Below are positions 62,376 through 64,000 of a DNA stretch of 64,000 bases, piece after piece. The stretch comes from Larkinella bovis. GTDB lineage: Bacteria; Bacteroidota; Bacteroidia; Cytophagales; Spirosomataceae. Under the pieces are notes generated by a model that searched no databases, had not been told where the DNA came from, and was given only the letters and a program-made list of their open reading frames with translations. The stretch lies in the NCBI RefSeq assembly GCF_042655385.1, contig NZ_JBHSMA010000004.1, positions 310,001 to 374,000 on the forward strand, in the 5' to 3' direction. The number at the start of each line of letters is the position of its first letter. Position 1 is the first letter of the stretch. Position numbers and translations under genes: made by a program.

Positions 62376-62951
62376 CCTTAACGTTGGGAATACGAAGGTA
62401 TACCCCTTCAGGGGTGGTGACCGATCGGCAGGGCACGTTGGCCGGGCGTGGGTCTGCTCCTGGATTGGGGCCCGTCAACCACCGTCTCTTTGACGGATCC
62501 GGACCCAATAAGTCCGGCTAATTTTTGTGGTATCTCTAGAAGTGTACTGATTTATAAGCGTACTGTTTCTAAGGGGACAACCGCCGTTGGTTTTATTGGC
62601 CGGGCTTTCTAGGAACCCGGTTTTTCCTGGGGCAAATGAGCAAACAAAAACGGCCTGGCCAGTAGCCAGGTCATTTCGAATACCCACCGTATCAGGCACT
62701 ACGTTCACTCAATAGCATACCCCTGGATAAGGAGGCAATGGGACGGGAAGGTTCATGACGCCCCAACGGAAATGGCAGGATTCAAGAGTTTATGACACAA
62801 CCCACGTGGCGTCGACCCGCCCGGACGCACGAGCTGCCATTGTAGAAGAACCGTCCGTCTAATAAGGCTCTTAGACAGTATTCCAAACCATTGAATTGGA
62901 CAATCAGCAAGCTCAATCGCTTTAAAAGAATGCCCCCAAAGCCCTTCCGGG
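62376..62951. other. intergenic region with dispersed repeat
   Basis: No supported gene over about 575 bp. It contains the second copy of the dispersed repeat and the hairpin CCTGGC/GCCAGG (62653-62669). Confidence 0.6.
62502..62626 (+). repeat. dispersed intergenic repeat, copy 2
   Basis: Matches 26335-26444 in the blocks AAGTCCGG, TAAGCGTACTGTTT, GACAACCGCCGTTGGTT and GGCCGGGCTTT, then the hairpin CCGGG/CCCGG and a T-run. An insertion of about 15 bases distinguishes it from copy 1. Confidence 0.6.
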
Positions 62952-63332
62952 TCAACTCAGGGTAATCGTTCGGTAAGCAACAGAGGTAGTGGTATCCAAG
63001 AAAATGTCCTTCGTGTACGTAGTCGTCCCTTCGGTGACCACTACCTGATAAATCCCGTCCGGCAACGCTGCGATATTAAACCGAATCCGTGCGTTAGAAG
63101 TAATGGGCTTACGGACTAAGACCTTGCCATCTTTATCAATGAGTCGAATCAATGAGTTTTTTCCTTCGGCATTCCGGACCGTCACCTCAAATCGGCTATT
63201 TTTCAGGGGCAAAACGGTTGTTTGCATCCGCTCGTCACTGTAGGGCATACTCAGGGTGCCATCCTGGGCAAAGCTGGCTGAGGAGATAAGGCCTAATAAG
63301 GTAAGCAGCAAAGAGGTGTTTAGCGTTTTCAT
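62952..63332 (-). CDS. secreted small beta-sandwich-like protein
   Basis: 126 residues with a signal peptide (residues 1-22, cut after SFA). The rest is strand-rich, with EVTVRNAEGKNSLIRLIDKDGKV and DGIYQVVVTEGTTTY, the pattern of Bacteroidota Ig-like or DUF3244-like secreted proteins. It lacks a clear T9SS signal. It may be chromosomal-type cargo. Confidence 0.65.
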   Translation of the reverse strand: MKTLNTSLLLTLLGLISSASFAQDGTLSMPYSDERMQTTVLPLKNSRFEVTVRNAEGKNSLIRLIDKDGKVLVRKPITSNARIRFNIAALPDGIYQVVVTEGTTTYTKDIFLDTTTSVAYRTITLS

Positions 63333-64000
63333 CGTATTTAGTGTTTACTAAGGTTGGTTTCTGTTTGCCGGTGGCGATGTGCTCCCGACTTTCGATACAA
63401 AGCAACTCCAATCCAGGGGATTAAAAAAATGCAATCGACCAGTTGGGCGCAAACACCTATAGAGACCCCACTTTCACCTAACAGTCTCAGTATTAGATTC
63501 CTTTAAGCAACCTACCGGTCTTCATCGATTAAAAGGGGGAGTTTAAAGTCGTTGAGCGTCCGCTCATCGACCCACAGGCTTTTTAATCTTGGACAATGGG
63601 TAAGATCAACCCAGAAGCAAATCCGGTTTGTTCATCGCCTCACGTAACGCTGAAATAAACCCTTTCCTGACCATGCACCCCACGGACGATAAATTTTAAA
63701 CCGTTAAGTAGGGTCATCCGGCAGAGGGACTCTTGATTCAACCCGCAAACGTGGTTGCGATTTATATTTATTGGTGTACTGAACTACTTTCATCCTTTAT
63801 TCGTAGTAAGGATAGATCCCTCTAATTGCACGCTGAGGTAAGACCATTGGATCACCAGCGTGCCATTTGCAAGAGGAGCCCCCAGTTAATCCGATCCCGC
63901 CCTATTCGGCGGACCTGCTTGACTTTACGTAAGGAGAAAGCAATCCCGGTAAACGGCCCTTCATCACCCCTGGCCGACTCTTCATTCTTCCTTTATCGTT
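63333..64000. other. window end without a supported gene
   Basis: About 670 bp without a reading frame of coding character on either strand, and no repeat that stands out. It may hold the promoter of the 62952 gene and the beginning of a region beyond the window. Confidence 0.55.

Noticed and set aside
62053..62508. 151-residue minus-strand reading frame
   Set aside because: Gly/Pro/Val-rich shadow of high-GC DNA. The plus-strand frame opposite it is also only weakly supported.

Overview
The base composition, the promoter signals (TAnnTTTG -7 boxes, few Shine-Dalgarno sites) and the protein families all point to the Bacteroidota. The best fit is a Cytophagales bacterium of the Spirosoma/Rudanella/Fibrella kind. 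The window looks like a large conjugative plasmid, or an integrated element with a plasmid backbone. It has an iteron origin with an initiator gene, a primase-helicase, a ParA cassette with a repeat array beside it, relaxase and coupling protein genes, and a CTnDOT-type tra operon. I saw no rRNA, tRNA or CRISPR array.

Layout. 1-9.5 kb is AT-rich cargo. It holds the end of a sigma-factor gene in an operon with an ImmA/IrrE metallopeptidase, and a convergent pair of unknown proteins that share one C-terminal module. A serine recombinase follows, preceded by a perfect palindrome with a 2-bp centre, and then a PD-(D/E)XK nuclease-like protein. 9.5-22.3 kb, mostly on the minus strand, looks like a prophage or satellite remnant. 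It carries a tape-measure protein whose last codons were displaced by an IS3-family element with intact terminal repeats and a 4-bp target duplication, a tyrosine recombinase, an antirepressor-like gene and small regulators. 22.5-27.2 kb has umuDC, a second IS3-family element that abuts a 5'-truncated response regulator, and a tandem pair of small paralogues.

27.7-35.5 kb (minus) is the mobilization module: TOPRIM protein, DUF3945/4099-like protein, coupling ATPase, relaxase and RHH accessory protein. An M23 peptidase lies on the opposite strand. At 35.5-36.0 kb is a control hub with hairpins that could be oriT and an array of 8-bp repeats that could be a centromere or operator. From it the mob genes run left and parA plus the tra genes run right (36.0-49.2 kb: traE, F, G, J, K, L, M, N, O, Q and a TraI-like protein). 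49.4-53.3 kb is accessory DNA ending in a higBA toxin-antitoxin pair with a clear operator. 53.5-58.5 kb (minus) is the replication block: five iterons, the initiator, an unknown protein, the primase-helicase and a small RHH protein. 58.6-60.4 kb has a second serine recombinase, whose promoter overlaps a palindrome like the one at 5.1 kb, and a VapBC-like operon. 60.6-64 kb is sparse, with one unknown protein, one secreted protein and a dispersed intergenic repeat that is also found at 26.4 kb.

The most promising undescribed material is (i) the convergent pair at 1.6-4.3 kb, (ii) the paired recombinase-associated palindromes at 5.1 and 58.7 kb, and (iii) the 8-bp repeat array next to parA.
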